A stretch of 64,000 bases of DNA from Oxalobacteraceae bacterium AB_14 (GTDB lineage Bacteria; Pseudomonadota; Gammaproteobacteria; Burkholderiales; Burkholderiaceae_D): positions 3,122,674-3,186,673 of the forward strand of contig KB906724.1 of assembly GCA_000381565.1 (NCBI GenBank), written 5' to 3'. The position numbers were made by a program, and so were the translations under genes. Under the pieces are notes generated by a model, which saw only the letters and a list, made by a program, of their open reading frames with translations, was not told where the DNA came from and searched no databases. Of the stretch, positions 63,428 through 64,000 are shown one piece after another (position 1 is the stretch's first letter; each line of letters opens with the position of its first letter).

Positions 63428-64000
63428 ATGCAGCGCTTTCGCATTTCCGATACCAGCAGGCCAGCCATGGCGGCGAGCCAGGCCAACTGCCTCACGTGCC
63501 GCACGGCGCCGTTTTGCATCCCGGGGCGGGACCGGCAAGACAGCTCGCAGCCTCCCGTCTTAAGCCGCCGCGTCAAGGTGGCGCGCGGCAGCAAGCTATT
63601 CCAGGCCGGCGATCTGGTCGGCGAACGTTTCTACGCGATCCACTACGGCACCATCAAGTACGCGCTCCCGAGCCCATCCCGGCATGACAAGATCGGCGCC
63701 TTCCTGATGCGCGGCGATCTGCTGGCCCTGGATGCGATCGGACTCAAGCGGCACAACGGCAACGCCATCGCACTGGAGGACAGCGAGGTCTGCGAAATCC
63801 GCCAGCGCGACATACAGTCCAGACCCACCTTGCTGCACGGCATGGTCAGCAAGCAGATCGCACGCGAGCAAAGCACCGCGCATATGCTGCGCAATAGCAG
63901 CGCCGGGCAACGGCTGGCGGCGTTCTTGCTTGATTTGTCCTGGCGCCATTTCCGCCGCGGTTATTCGCCGCATCGCTTCCGCCTGGTGATGTCGCGCCAG
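63428..64000 (+). CDS. FNR-type Crp/Fnr regulator (partial, C-terminus outside window)
   Basis: The frame from ATG 63428 stays open for 191 codons to the right edge. The N-terminus carries C21-x2-C24-x5-C30 (CLTCRTAPFC) and a fourth cysteine at C122 (SEVCEIR). This is the pattern of the oxygen-labile [4Fe-4S] cluster of FNR (C20, C23, C29, C122 in E. coli). The cyclic-nucleotide-like beta roll and the dimer helix (LLHGMVSKQIAREQSTAHML) follow. The DNA-binding domain lies beyond the window. AAAGGGGG precedes the start. It should control genes in response to oxygen loss. The gap 63253-63427 has no gene. Confidence 0.88.
   Translation, partial: MQRFRISDTSRPAMAASQANCLTCRTAPFCIPGRDRQDSSQPPVLSRRVKVARGSKLFQAGDLVGERFYAIHYGTIKYALPSPSRHDKIGAFLMRGDLLALDAIGLKRHNGNAIALEDSEVCEIRQRDIQSRPTLLHGMVSKQIAREQSTAHMLRNSSAGQRLAAFLLDLSWRHFRRGYSPHRFRLVMSRQ

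Overview
The window reads as chromosomal DNA of a GC-rich betaproteobacterium, most likely an Oxalobacteraceae member of the Massilia/Duganella/Janthinobacterium type. This is inferred from codon bias, from the benzoate/catechol gene order, and from an indigoidine synthetase beside a LuxI/LuxR pair; no 16S gene is present to confirm it. Both window edges cut genes: a PAS-GGDEF protein on the left (minus strand) and an FNR-type regulator on the right (plus strand).

Positions 1-12.9 kb: a diguanylate cyclase, a PEBP-family protein, then a compact minus-strand catabolic operon catB-catC-catA-benA-benB-benC-benD-pcaD that takes benzoate through catechol to 3-oxoadipate. A divergent LysR regulator (CatR/BenM type) faces it across an intergenic region with two ATAC-N7-GTAT-like operators. 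Behind the regulator lies benK (aromatic acid MFS importer) and the 3' part of benE (benzoate symporter).

Positions 12,930-27,916: a 14,987-bp Tn3-family transposon has inserted into benE. It is bounded by imperfect ~51-bp inverted repeats and a perfect 5-bp duplication AAGGT. It carries a tnpT/tnpS resolution module of the Tn4651 type and a five-gene cargo: response regulator, sensor kinase, a ferric-reductase-like membrane flavoprotein fused to a ferredoxin, an outer-membrane barrel protein, and an MFS exporter. Its tnpA is itself split by a ~3.4-kb element encoding a DDE transposase, an AAA ATPase and two accessory proteins. The 5' part of benE, with its own pair of BenM-type operators, lies just right of the transposon. 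Removing the transposon and one AAGGT copy restores a 403-codon benE frame.

Positions 28.7-36.4 kb: an RND efflux system (OMF lipoprotein, divergent TetR, MFP, pump, SDR) with one dyad, AAGTGAC-N14-GTCACT, on each side of tetR. Then come an 83-bp remnant of a luxI 3' end and a MITE-like repeat whose inverted copy lies next to benK.

Positions 36.4-49.2 kb: an Lrp regulator diverges from a TonB receptor and gamma-glutamyltransferase. Next is a quorum-sensing unit (luxI, RsaL-like regulator, luxR). Converging on it is an indigoidine operon: IndC-type NRPS, a small tautomerase, and an IndA/PsuG homologue. A CT-N12-AG lux-box-like palindrome lies about 215 bp upstream of the NRPS, which suggests the pigment is under AHL control.

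Positions 49.2-64 kb: a second RND operon (MFP-pump-OMF), an Old Yellow Enzyme, an EamA transporter, uracil phosphoribosyltransferase, a TrpF-like protein lacking the catalytic cysteine, a solute-binding-protein remnant beside an intact relative, a large Cache-PAS-PAS-GGDEF-EAL protein, and the start of an FNR-type regulator with all four cluster cysteines.
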